DNA of 64,000 nucleotides. It comes from Hemileia vastatrix. Lineage: Eukaryota > Basidiomycota > Pucciniomycetes > Pucciniales > Zaghouaniaceae. Made by a program: the position numbers and the translations under genes. Of the stretch, positions 22,936-33,604 are shown in pieces (position 1 is the first letter of the stretch; each line of letters opens with the position of its first letter). Below the pieces are notes generated by a model. That model did no database searches. It worked only from the letters and a program-made list of their open reading frames with translations, and was not told the origin of the DNA. The stretch lies in assembly GCA_030280995.1 (NCBI GenBank), contig JASXTE010000002.1, forward strand, positions 13,340,683 to 13,404,682, written 5' to 3'.

Positions 22936-23216
22936 TGTTCCAAAAAAGCAAAAGAAAAGAGTCTGTGGATGATGATAGTATTTTGGAACAAATAAAAAAA
23001 AGTTATAAATCCAAGACAAAAGAAAAATTCCTTAATGTAATTGATGAAAAAATAGAAAGTATGATTGACAGAGTAGGATCTAGATTATTAGATATAAGTA
23101 GTTTAGTTAGACAAGAAAATGTTAAAGAGTTGAAAAATCTAAGAAAGGAGATACATAAATTTTTGGAAGAATTTCATGTTGATATTAAAGGAGAAATTCA
23201 GAAAGAAATGTATTAA
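22932..23216 (+). pseudogene. coiled-coil protein of H4 (C-terminal part)
   Basis: An open 94-codon frame, VFQKSKRKESVDDDSILEQI..., is strongly Lys/Glu-rich and helical, with hydrophobic spacing typical of a coiled coil, ending TAA 23214-23216. It matches the C-terminus of the H0 gene at 2398-3216 but lacks the Cys-rich N-terminus, which would lie where the palindromic array now ends. Stop codons of this gene and the convergent Myb-like gene are 13 bp apart, exactly as in H0. Confidence 0.5.
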
Positions 23217-23229
23217 TATTTACTTAGTT

Positions 23230-24489
23230 TTAACTAAGTAAAGAAAGCAACTATTTAATATCAGAATTTGACATATTTGTATTAACACAGGCAGGTAAGA
23301 AATCTTGATTTCTTGATTTTTCAGAATCGAGTTTCTTCATTTTTAATTCATCAGCCTGTTACTGAATTTTGGTGTTTTCCAATTGAAATTGATTATTTTT
23401 GAATTTTTCATCATCCTCTCTTTAAATCCTAACCTTCTCCATCTACAAATCTAAACAATCTTTCTCAATTTCTAAAATTATTGCTTCCTTTGATTGTGAA
23501 TGAAACCACTTCTTTTCCCCAAAAAGAAGTTGATGTTCTGAAGTTTTTTCATGAGACCCCAAATTCATGATTTCAATTTGTGCTTGTTCTTTTTCTGAAA
23601 AAAGTTTAACTTTTAAGAGTAAGAAAAAAAAATTTAGAAAAACTCTCTAATCAAAACAAAAGTAAAAAATATAACCTTTTTTGTGTTTATTTACAATCTC
23701 CCCATAAACAGAAAAAACAGCCTTTGAATTTAATTGAGCTGTCCCAAAACTATCAGAAGCTCTTTGCTTGATTCTGCTTCTAGGAGGGTTTAATTCTTTA
23801 TCATCTAATCTTTCATTGTCAGCTATGTCCTTAAAGATTTATAGATTTGATGAGGCTTGGTTCTTTTTTATACATGGGGAGTAAATCAGCACTACAAAAG
23901 AAAAAATGATAGAAAAATTAGTTTTGTCTTACTACCATGGGATCATCAAGCTCAATTTCAGAAAACACAGATGGTTCTCCAAATTTTGGAGAGTCAAATG
24001 AAGTATCTAAAGTAAAATCTTGACTATTTTTATGAGACTCAGAAATTCTTGGGCCTTGATCCATGTGCAAGGGGTTGACATTGGGCCTTTGTCCAAAGTG
24101 TTTGTCTATTTAATAATAAAGAGGACACATAGAGTTGAGTTTTTCAGAAACAAATGTAATTCCATACTTTCATCATCTTCAGTAACTCCAAACCCAGTTG
24201 AAAAAGAAGCCATCTTTTCTTTCTTGTATTTTGTTTGATAGTTTTTGAATCTTTCCCCAATTTTCATTGTTGTCAAATCCATCTTAACTTTATTTTTTGA
24301 TTTCAACTCCACTTCCATTTGATTAAAGCCACTCATTTTTGATGCTGGTGGATGACCAACTTGAGTGGACGTTGCACAGCCAAAATAGGCATCAAAATTA
24401 GATTTAATTTTCAGCCAGTTAATTACAATCTGAAGGTCAGACAGTTTTAATTGAGTAAATTTTTGAGAAGTTGATTTTGAGCCAGGCAT
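23230..24489 (-). pseudogene. Myb/SANT-like transposon accessory gene of H4
   Basis: ATG at 24489 opens MPGSKSTSQKFTQLKLSDLQ, then INWLKIKSNFDAYFGC (trihelix/Myb-like DNA-binding region), MKIGERFKNYQTKYKKEK and GFGVTEDDE, the conserved linker of these proteins. The frame ends at 24106. The rest of the gene continues in broken frames through a coiled coil (23300-23480) to a decayed tail at TAA 23230-23232. Introns are likely. Homologous to H0 3230-4484 and H3 62786-64000. In PIF/Harbinger-type systems a Myb-like partner is needed for binding or nuclear import of the transposase. Confidence 0.6.
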
Positions 24490-24802
24490 GATAAATTAAC
24501 ACTAAACAAAGAAATTAGTGAAAAAAGAAAATTATGTTGAAGAAAAGGAGAAACTAACAAAGATTTTAGATATTTATGATGTCTTGTATAAAAATAAGAA
24601 GTTGTGAGTATAGAAATTTGTGCAGGAAAATTTTTAAAAAAACAGAATTAAATGTAATAGACTTACGGTGGTGTGAAAGAGAAAAATTTGATTTGGAAAC
24701 AGACTGGAGGAGAAGTTTTGGTGGTTTGTCTAGAAGAAGGAGAAGAAGAAGAAGAAGAAAATGAAGAGGAGAAGGAAGAAATTAAGGCGGAATTACAAAA
24801 GG
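24490..24802. other. right subterminal part of H4 with GAA repeats
   Basis: Includes an (AGA)n run at about 24730-24775. The sequence resumes at 34700 after the LTR E insertion, matching H0 4680-4932. Confidence 0.5.
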
Positions 24803-25524
24803 TGTTAAGATAATAAAAAGAATTGAAATTGTAATATAACTAAATTAAAGAAGAGAAATGCAATGACAAATATTGAGGAATAACACAACAGTGAGGATTG
24901 GTTTAGTTGTAAATATTTAATTAAATATGTAATGTCTTCTCTGTGAAGCTAACAAATCTTATTATTAATAAACTTAGAGCAACCTTAGATTTACCATTGA
25001 GTATTGATATTAGAATTTTAATGCCAATAAAAATAAAAATAACGTATTGTAAGTATTTAAAATGTGTCTAATATAAGTGATAAGTGATGAGGCTACAGGG
25101 GGTTACCCAAGGCCTTTATATAGGCAAGGGGCCCTCTGAAGCGCCACATTAATGTATATACAAAGTAAGATAAAATAAAAATAATATGTAACCAATCTTG
25201 AGTAAGTTTCAGGGGAAACCCATGATACAATTAACTAAGACACATGAGTAAGAGCCTAAAATCCACTAATTTAATCCCAAACAAGTACAATAAAATTAGG
25301 GAGTAATTAAATAAGTTTGAGACACATAAAAACAACTAATTTAATTTAAAACATGTCTGATAACCCTTTATTCAAAAACCAATTTTAAGTGAAACATAAA
25401 AATGAACTATTTTAACACATAAAAATAGTGTAATTAATTAATTTAGTATAAAACATGAGCAATTAATTATTTTAACTACTTTTATTAGTGTAATAATTAT
25501 TTTAAGTTAAAACAAGTACTTATT

Positions 25525-25723
25525 AGGGGGTATCAATGTTAGAAATTTATAATTATTTAAAAGGCATTTCACAGCACAAAAAAAAGCCACAAAATTGACA
25601 TTAACTCTCAATAAAAAGGTGTTTTTGGGGCACAATATGTCATATTTTAAAAAATGGTCATGGTTGATTTGGTGGAAAAAAGAGGTATTTTGAAATGGAA
25701 GAAATCTAACTTTGATACCCCCT
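25525..25723. mobile_element. 199-bp MITE with AGGGGGTATCAA ends
   Basis: Ends AGGGGGTATCAATGTTAG and CTAACTTTGATACCCCCT are inverted repeats, flanked by ATT on both sides (25522-25524 and 25724-25726). The 3-bp duplication and AGGGGG tips match the H elements, so a PIF/Harbinger-type transposase may mobilise it. No coding capacity. Confidence 0.75.
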
Positions 25724-25889
25724 ATTCTAACAAAATTACAAAGTTTTAGAATAAAACATTAATAATTTATTTAATAAAGTGTTTTAACTTGTTAAATACT
25801 TTTATGACACAATTATGAGTCAAAAAAGCACCCAATAATTTTGTTTAATAAGATATGAAAGGTTTTATTTAATTTAATTACATTCTAAG

Positions 25890-26665
25890 TGTCACCGGAC
25901 GGCCTACGCACAAGGTCGAGGATGTTCCTGAAAGTGAGATGAGGGATTTAGAAACTTCTTTGAAGCACAGAGGAATGATTCGAGGAAATGATTCGAAGGT
26001 CACTCAAAGTAAGAGCTACAGGTTCGAAGTATGTTCGAGAAGAATTATAAGATAGTTTCAAAGGTAATAGGAATTCTTAAGATCTCACAAAGGGTTGGAA
26101 ACTCAAAAATCAAAGGTTTAGGATTTAGAAATGATTTATTGAGAAAATAAAAGAAAGATACAATAACAATGATTTAACTTTAAAGATTTTACCACTATTA
26201 AATGTAAATACATTTTATAATTTAATTCTAAGGAATATCGAACCAAATACCCAACCCTTTTATATCCCTTTATTCCTCCTCGCATTGACCTCCCTCTCAT
26301 CGCACCATTCCCATACCATTGACCATTACTAACATACACTTAGACCCTCTTCGCTAAATATCCGTCCATGCTCAATTTACCCCTTTTTATTAATTAACAA
26401 AAACTTTTAATGAAAACTACTACTGTACTATTACGTTGATCCTAGCACTGTGCGTCGCTTATTGAAAATGAGACTAAGGCACCCTATTGGGAGATTGACT
26501 AATTTAGATTTAGAGTTTAGGCTAGCGCAGTTAAATAGTAAGTACACAAAGGGGAATCGCAGTTGCTATGGAGAATTGATTTCTGCGCTTCGAGTATAGA
26601 TTTAGGACTCGATATTATTGATTTAATGAGCTGCTTTTGCCTCGAGTGTCACGTGGCGCGTGACA
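25890..26665 (-). repeat. Gypsy A 3' LTR
   Basis: 776 bp, paired with 33605-34380. A minus-strand TATAAAAGG lies at 26256-26264. The sequence just inside (from 26666) is not purine-rich on the minus strand, so no normal polypurine tract is visible. Confidence 0.92.
26256..26264 (-). promoter_or_regulatory. TATA box in the Gypsy A 3' LTR
   Basis: TATAAAAGG on the minus strand; the identical site in the 5' LTR at 33971-33979 would drive the genomic transcript. Confidence 0.5.
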
Positions 26666-26775
26666 GATGCCCGGGTATAAGAATTGCAAGCTCCGTTGAG
26701 CTTGAGCCATCTTCTCACACTAGTTTCCCTTCTTCTATATATATATTTTCTTCCTTATTTATTAATTTCCCTGTA

Positions 26776-27709
26776 ATGAATTGTCCTACTCCCACACCTA
26801 TGCCTCCACACCCTAAAGCGGATGGGGGAATGATTACGCGACAGTTTTCCCAAGCTTGCACAGCTTGTGAAAGTATGGAATACTTTTGTGTCGAAAGTAC
26901 GGCGACTCGAGGCCCTTGCCAGAAATGCGAGTTTTGCCGTTGGCAACGAGTGGCGTGCGATGCATTGACGAAGAATGCAGAAATCGAACAACGGTTTACC
27001 AAGACCAAGTTTTGGGTGATCCCTAAAACAAAAGAGGTGGTCAAAGACATTTGGGATGTCTCGGTTGGAGATGATCAATTGGTGGGGGAGAATGATAAGG
27101 AGCTCAACAACGAGATCACAACCTGGGTAACCCAGGCCACGAGTTCGAAGCGGGGTGTCGAAGAAGAAGTCGACAAATTGGTGGAGGAAGATGAAGATGA
27201 AGTCCCTGTTCCAGGGCGGGCACCCAAGAAACGACGGGTGGTCATTGAAGATGACGAGGAGGAAAGAGAAGCAGAGGTAGAGGTAGAGGTGGCGCCAAGG
27301 TTATTCTTAGAACCTGACCCTATCTTCGAAGTAAGCTTTTCGTTGTTGTTTTTTAAGGATGAGGTTACTGATGAGTTTTGTTTAGACATCGAATACCATT
27401 GAAGACCCGATTGGGGAGCCTGCACCGCTTTTACCAACTGAGGCAAACCCTCTGGTCACGGGTGGAAACGAAGAACCTGAAGACACGCTGGACCAGGTGT
27501 GGTCGAAGAAACCTCGTCAGGTTTGACGAGTAAGGTTCGCAGAAGAGTTGTGTGGGGAGGTCGATACAATTATCAACGCTGCTTCCTTTGACGTGGCCAA
27601 GGAACTCTTGGAGATTGGAGAGGTGGTTCCGGTAGGAGAGGAGGAGGTATTTGAGAAATGCAGGAAGGAGATAAGGGTAGTATTGGAGAAGATGAAAAGA
27701 TTGGTTTGA
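26776..27709 (+). pseudogene. antisense Zn2Cys6-like gene of Gypsy A
   Basis: Plus-strand gene between pol and the 3' LTR, starting 110 bp inside the LTR at ATG 26776 (MNCPTPTPMPPHP). CTACESMEYFC, twelve residues, then CEFCRWQRVAC gives exactly C-x2-C-x6-C-x12-C-x2-C-x6-C. Next come a mixed region with a basic APKKRRVV patch that could be a nuclear signal and an acidic Glu/Val run. An intron, GTAAGC (27331) to TTTAG (27385), 55 nt, with a CTGAT branch site, joins a second exon that stays open except for one TGA at 27524-27526 up to TGA 27707-27709. That TGA is in a TTGA context like those in pol. The final part (FDVAKELLEIGEVV) looks helical. It resembles a small Zn-cluster regulator; target and role unknown. 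Confidence 0.65.
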
Positions 27710-28697
27710 GAAAAATTAAAAGAGAAAAATTTGAAATGAAAAGGAGAGATGTAAAAAAGTAGAAAACTAGAATTATATTTTAGTTTTATTTTATTTTATT
27801 TTATTTTTTTATTGTAAGTGAATATTATTATTTTTATAAGATTTGGGAGAGAGAGAAAAAAGAAGTTTTAAATAAAATTTAGCTTTAAAATTTGAAAGAA
27901 GAAATTTAAATAAGAAAGAAAGAAGTTATTTAATTGAAGGAAGTTTTAAGTTTTTTTTAAAGAAAAATTTATGTAAGAGAAGAGAGAAAAAAAACGGTTG
28001 GTGATTGAGATGAGTTTGTTGAATTGAGAATTTAATGAAAGAAGAATTTGTTTTTTGCAAAAAGTTGTTGATTGATTTTTTTATTTTTTTTTTATTTTTT
28101 ATTTTGTTAGGAAATTTTAGTTGAAAAGAGAGGAAGAAGAAAGAAAAGAAAAAAACAGAATTTAGAATTTAAAGAGAATTTGAAAAGAAGAATCATTTGT
28201 TCGAAGAATTTTTTATAGGGAGATTTAGAGGTTGAAGTTAAGTTTGAGGAAATGGTCGTGTCGTACAAGATTTGATGATTCGAAGGAAAGAAAGTTTTTA
28301 AAAAGAGAATAAATTTTTAGAAAAGAAAATTTTAGAGAGAATTTTAAATTTAAGAAAAGAATGTATTTAGAGAATTGAAAAAGAAAAGAAAGAAAAAATT
28401 TAGAGAGATTTAAGAGTTTTTGATTTTATTTTATTATTTATGTTTATTCTATTTATTTTATTTTATTTTATTATTTATGTTTATTCTATTTATTTTGTTT
28501 TGTTTTATTTTTATTTAATTTTAATTTTGATTTTACTTTTAGTTGGTTTCGGAGAAAAATTTTATAGAAGGAGAAGAAAGAAAAAGAAGAGAGAGAAAAA
28601 AGAAAACAAGGCTAAGAAATTTAAGAGGTGTTTTAGATTTTTTTACGAGAAAAAGAAAGAAAGAAAAAGAAAAAGAAAATTTAAAATAAAAGAAATT
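27710..28697. other. AG-rich low-complexity stretch of Gypsy A
   Basis: Nearly all purine or A/T on the plus strand (GAAAGAAA, AGAGAG runs) with TTTTATTTTATTTTATTT blocks near 27790 and 28450. It separates the convergent ends of pol (28698) and the antisense gene (27709). No coding frame accepted. Confidence 0.6.
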
Positions 28698-31600
28698 TTA
28701 AGGTTTTGGTTTTAAAGGATATTTCAAATGAAAAGATTTTAGGAGTTCAGGGGCATTAGAAACATTGATGGCTGGTTCCCAGGATGTTTTGTCTGAGTCA
28801 TTGAGGAAGCCTTCCCATTCCACAAGGTATTGAAGTTTCCCCTTGCGTATTCTTGAATCAAGGATACGACTTACTTCCCACTCTAGATGATCTTCTACTT
28901 CGACCGGTTCCAGAGGGGGTTGGTTCTTGCCCGGGTATATTTCTCGAGCCAGTTCCAGGAGAGATACATGGAAAACAGGGTGAATCGCCTGCCATTTAGG
29001 AGGTAACTTGAGTCAAAATGCAGTTTTAGAGACTTCAGAGTCAATTTTGAATGGTCCCAAGCGCTTTTCAGCCAGTTTCTTTGATGGTCGTGTTGTTCGA
29101 ATGTTTCGTGCGTCGAGCCATACTTTGTTGCCTGGTTTAAAGGAAGGAGCAGATTGTTGATGTTTGTCGGCCTGTTCCTTGTATCTTCGAATCGCTGATT
29201 CCAAATTTGTTTTAAGTTCTTCTTGGAGTCGTGATATAGTTCGAAGATAATGTTCCGCAGGATGATTAGTTCCTACATGGATTGAGTTGAATCGAGGATG
29301 TCGTCCATAAATGGTTTCGAAGGGAGATTGTCGTGTCAAAGAATGAGTCGAGTTATTATAAGCAAATTCGGCCAATGGTAACCATGTGGTCCAATCGTCT
29401 TGTTGGTAACTGACATACATTCAAAGATATTGTTCGAGGATTTGGTTAACTCTTTCTGTTTGACCATCGGTTTCAGGGTGATAGGCCGTGGAGAGGTTCC
29501 TCGTGATATTGAGTTGTCGACACAGTTGGGTCCAGAATGTGGATACAAACAATGAGCCTCTATCTGAAATAATATCATTTGGTAAGCCGTGTTTGGAGAA
29601 TACATATTCTAGAAACAATTTTGACAAATCTTCTGCTGTAGTAGTAGTAGTGGTTTTAATGAAAATAGACATTTTTGAAAATCTATCTACTATTACTAAT
29701 ATAGCATCAAAATCATTAGAAAAAGGAAGTTGAGAAATGAAATCCATCGATAAAGATTCCCAAGTTTTAGAGGGAATAGGAAGTGGTTGAAGCAACCCAT
29801 GCTTCCGGTGATGGGGAGCCTTATTCCTATTACATTCGTAACAAGCTTTTATATAGGCCTTGATTTCCCTGGTCATACCTGGCCAGAAGAAATCCCTGGC
29901 TATTAACTGGTAGGTTTTATCAACCCCAAAATGACCAGCTAATGGAGAATCATGTCGACTGTTGAAAATCCATAATTTTATCTCATTGTTGTTGGGTATG
30001 ACTACTCTACCTTCGAAGACTAATAGACCTGATTCAATACTAAATCTTTTGGCCCCTTGCTTCAAGAGTATTTTGTCTTTTAACCCTTAACAATATTTGT
30101 CCTTTGACTGAGCTTCGAGGATGTTGGATAGTGGATTTCAAAAAGATTGAATTGTCATCGAATTAAGTTGATGAGTCGTTAACATTGATTTGTTGGAGAT
30201 TGATTGCACATTTGCTGGGTTCTTGTCAGCAAATGCGTCCCCCCGCTGTGGGTAAACGTCGTCCCGACGTGACAAGATATCTGGGACAATGCAGTGTTTA
30301 CCTGGGCGATAGGAAATAGAGAAGGAAAATTCAGACAAAAATTCAGCCCACCTGGCTTGACGCCTGGTTAACACTTTGGAAGACATGAAGTATTTTAAAG
30401 CATTATGATCTGTTAAAATTTGAAAAGGACTATCTAGGCTGAGAAGAAAAGAACACCATTTTTTAAGACAATGGATAATAGCTAAAAGCTCTTTGTCATG
30501 AATTTCATAATTTAATTCTGCTGCAATGAGTTTGCGTGACTCAAAAGCAACAGGATGAAACAATTTTGTTTCAGGATTTAATTGGGAGATGACCCCTGCA
30601 ATAGCATATTCGCTTGCATCTGTCTCAACTATTGTCAAAGCAGAAGGATCAAAATGTCGAAGAATTGGGGCTGTGGTGAACACCGCTTTTAGTGCTTCGA
30701 ATTCCTTTCGTGCTGTAGAAGTAAAAACAAAAGGAATGTCTTTTCTAAGAAGAGAAGTAAGATTGGAAATAGTTTTAGAGTAATCTTTAATAAATCTTCT
30801 ATAGAAGTTTGCAAAACCCAAAAATCCTTGGAGCGATTTAATGTTTTTGGGCTCAGGCCATTCCAGGATTTTCTGGACTTTTTTGTCATCCATGACTAAA
30901 CCGTCAGTGGACAATGTAAAACCCAAAAAATCAATTGATTTGAGGTGGAATTCACATTTATTATGCTTGGTGTAGAGACCATGATCTCAAAGACAATTTA
31001 GGACCTGTCAAACATGATGAATATGTTCATCCAGTGTCTTCGAGAAAATTAAAATATCATCTAAATAGACGACTACAAATTGTTCAACAACATCTTGAAA
31101 GATGTCATTAACAAAAGTTTGAAAAGTTGAAGGTGCGTTACATAATCCAAAAGGCATAACTAAATATTCAAAACTACCAAATCTAGTGCGCATTGCAGTC
31201 AGTGGTTCATGACCTTCTGCGATGCGAATCAGATTGTAAGCGCCTCTAAGATCAATTTTAGAAAAGAAATTAGCACCATTGAAAAGGGTAAGAAGTAATG
31301 ACATAGGAGGAACAGGATATGCATTCTTCTTAGTGACTGTGTTGAGCTTTCTATAGTCAACACACAACCTAAGACTACCGTCCTTCTTTTTTACAAAGAG
31401 GAAAGGGGAGCCGGTTGGAGATTTACTGGCTCTGATGAAACCTTTGGCTACATTCTCTGCAATGTAGTCTGGAAGAACTTGAGATTTGTCATTCAACAAA
31501 GAATAGACGGGACCTGCCGGAGGTACTGGGCCTATTAACTCTATTTGATGGTCGTAGGGTCGATGAGGTGGTAACTTATCGGCCTTGCGGATTGAGAAAA

Positions 31601-32354
31601 CATCGAGGAAATCGTGATAGATTTCTGGTAGAGTTGATTTAATGGCTTCAACGTTGATTTGGTCGTCCTCTTCATCTTTAAGAGAATCTGTCGAGGGGAT
31701 ACCTGTATTGAGAGAGCAGAATTCGATTACTTCGAGGCAATTTAAATCCTCTTCGAGTGAAGTCATCAAGCTAGAAGGGTTAGCCAATTGCTCATTTAGA
31801 GAAATATCAGATGCTTGCAAGTCATCTGGCAGAGACTTGTCCTCTAGCAGGACGTTGTCAGGCGGGTTGTTTAACTCCCTATTGACCTGCATTGAAGAAT
31901 CAGAAATATACTTAGAGCGTGGGGTGATCAATCCCTTAGTCCAATCAATTTCGGGATTCCAATGCGTTAAAAAGTCATGGCCAAGAATGGTATCATCCAT
32001 CCTTGGGGCGTCCAAGACTGATAATTCCCACTCGAAGGGGGGAAAGTTCGGAAAGTTGAGAACCCATAAAACTTTCTTACTTACCCAATATTTGGGTTCC
32101 TCTGATTCGACCAAATAGATTGGAGTTCGATCGACATCTGTAAATGTTAGTTGAAGCTTCTCGGCAAAAGATAAACTAACAAAAGAAATTGAAGCTCCAG
32201 AGTCTATAAGACAACTGAAGGGGATATCCTCCTTAAAAAGAATGAATCTCAAGCAGTTTAAGGCAACTCCAGTCCTTAAGACATGGAGGTTCTGTGCACT
32301 GGGAGAGATAAGATAGTTTGCTTTGCGCACAAGTAAACTATCTACTAGTTTTTT
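28698..32354 (-). pseudogene. pol: Gypsy A pol: protease, RT, RNase H, integrase, chromodomain
   Basis: One continuous frame of 1,219 codons entered by -1 frameshift at 32348-32354. In order: aspartic protease (CLIDSGASISFVS); reverse transcriptase with LCVDYRKLN, MPFGLCNAP and VVYLDDILIFS; RNase H with VETDASEYAIAG, ELLAI and LTDHNALKYF; integrase zinc region (HDSPLAGHFG...CYECNRNK), catalytic D (SMDFISQLP), D (IISDRG), E (YHPETDGQTERVNQ) and the GPF module (RLGPFKI); and a C-terminal chromodomain (WEVSRILDSR, YLVEWEGF, TSWEPA) just before the stop at 28698. Stops at 31008, 30987, 30138, 29421 and 29013 are TGA and at 30087 TAA; there are no frameshifts. Chromodomain integrases direct insertion to heterochromatin. 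Confidence 0.92.
32311..32354 (-). promoter_or_regulatory. -1 ribosomal frameshift signal of Gypsy A
   Basis: Slippery heptamer A-AAA-AAC (32348-32354, minus strand) is read in the gag frame as tcA AAA AAC and followed at once by the gag stop TAG (32345-32347). Four bases later starts a perfect 9-bp stem, 32335-32343 pairing with 32311-32319 (AGATAGTTT/AAACTATCT), with a 15-nt loop that can form a smaller inner stem TTG/CAA. Slipping back one base gives AAA AAA CTA GTA, the pol frame, which opens just upstream at 32357. Confidence 0.85.
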
Positions 32355-33532
32355 GACTTAGAACTAGTACCTTCTCTTTCCTTCAACTTTACACAGTCTT
32401 CCAACTTGTGCTTACCCCCACAATACATACATAACCCATTATCTGCTCGTCTCTTCCTCTCAGCTTCTTTAAGTTCCCCTTTAGGATCCAGTACTTTGCT
32501 GATATCGCCTGGGGTTGAGCCTTTTGGTCGAGGTTTATCCTTTCCCTTATTGGGTTTGGATTGAGTCAAGGAGGATTGATTTGGTCGTGGGTGTGAAGAA
32601 GGTCCCGATTTAAAATTTAGGCCTTGAGATTTGTTGGCATATCAACGATGTTGAAGTCGTCCTTGATAAACGCCGTCAAGTTCGAGGGTTCGATCCATTA
32701 AATCCTTTAAAGTAGTCATCTTCTGACCGTGAAGATTTAATTGATCCAGAATCCTCGAAGGAAGTCCTTTCTTGAAATGATACTTAAGGGCAGCATCATT
32801 CCAACCTACTTGAGTTTGAAGTGCTCTGAAGTTCGAGATATATTCAGAGGCTTTACCATTATCACTCATGCGAAGAAAATCAAGTTCAATTTCTGCGTTG
32901 TCAGTTTCATTAGGGTCCCCAAACAACGTAAAAAGTTGGTCTTCGAATTTTTCGCAATTATTGATAAGTAAGTGGGTTTCTGTAAAAGAAAGCATGAGCA
33001 GATAAGGTTTGAACCATCTTGCTGCTTTCCCGGCTAGGAATGAAGAAGCGTAAACGACCTTTGATCGGTCGCTATTAAAGGTTCGAGGGTCATTATGGAA
33101 CAGTAGCTTGCAGGTTTGCAAGAAGGGTCGCAATCTGTCGGGGTGATCTCCGTCGAATTTGTCAGGAGATTTCATAGAAGGAGTTTTGAACTTAGATCCC
33201 TCTGAAGACGTTGGATTTGAAAGGGTTTTCATGAAAAGTCTCATGAAATCTTCCAGAGAGTTAGATGGTCCAGGTTCTGAGGATTTCCCAGAAGGGTGAT
33301 TGGCTGGGGCTGATGGTGCCTCGTGCATTGTATCCTCTCCTTCTTCTTCATCACTAGAATCCTCAAAATCTTGTGGGATGTCTTCTACAGATTGAACTGA
33401 ATGTTGCCGTTCCCTAAGGTCGAGTGGTTCCAAAGAGTGAGTGCAGGAAACAGACCTTGTGGCTGTTGGCCTGCCCCTAGCGCGAGCTCTAGTAGTAGCG
33501 CCCGGAGGAGGAGTGCGTTGAACAGGTGCCAT
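32345..33532 (-). pseudogene. gag: Gypsy A gag
   Basis: ATG 33532 (MAPVQRTPPPGATTRARARG) opens a 296-codon frame ending at TGA 32642-32644. The same frame continues to TAG 32345-32347, so Gag was about 395 residues. A disordered acidic N-terminus precedes the capsid-like retrotrans_gag region (KTPSMKSPDKFDG, AARWFKPYL, FGDPNETDNAEIELDFLRM, KGLPSRILDQL), and a CCHC-type knuckle CMYCGGKHKLEDC lies near the C-terminus. The Arg-rich, Pro-rich start and FDG..RL..F motif match the Gag family very common in myrtle rust and other rusts. The TGA has a T before it, as in the pol stops. Confidence 0.9.
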
Positions 33533-33604
33533 TTTAAAACTTTAAAAACACCTAAAAGGACGTAGTAGTGCAAAGAATGAGAACTACGGAGAATTAAATT
33601 ATAC

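Noticed and set aside
26136..26339. A 67-codon minus-strand frame present twice, also at 33851-34054
   Set aside because: It lies inside both LTRs of Gypsy A and is simply LTR sequence; no domain or independent conservation.
26563..26775. Longer start for the antisense Zn-cluster gene of Gypsy A at 26563
   Set aside because: The first 103 bases lie in the LTR and the extra residues show no domain; ATG 26776 just before the Pro-rich start and Cys cluster is more likely.
27075..27446. Ser/Thr-rich minus-strand frame
   Set aside because: Shadow of the antisense Zn-cluster gene; runs of Ser are the complement of its Glu/Asp-rich coding.
28440..28715. 91-codon Lys/Arg-rich plus frame
   Set aside because: Made by purine-rich low-complexity sequence overlapping the end of pol on the opposite strand.
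30589..32118. Plus-strand frames opposite Gypsy A pol (30589-30783, 31642-32118)
   Set aside because: Shadows of pol; no homology or intron signals.
32741..32971. Plus-strand frame opposite Gypsy A gag
   Set aside because: No domain, and gag on the other strand is well supported.
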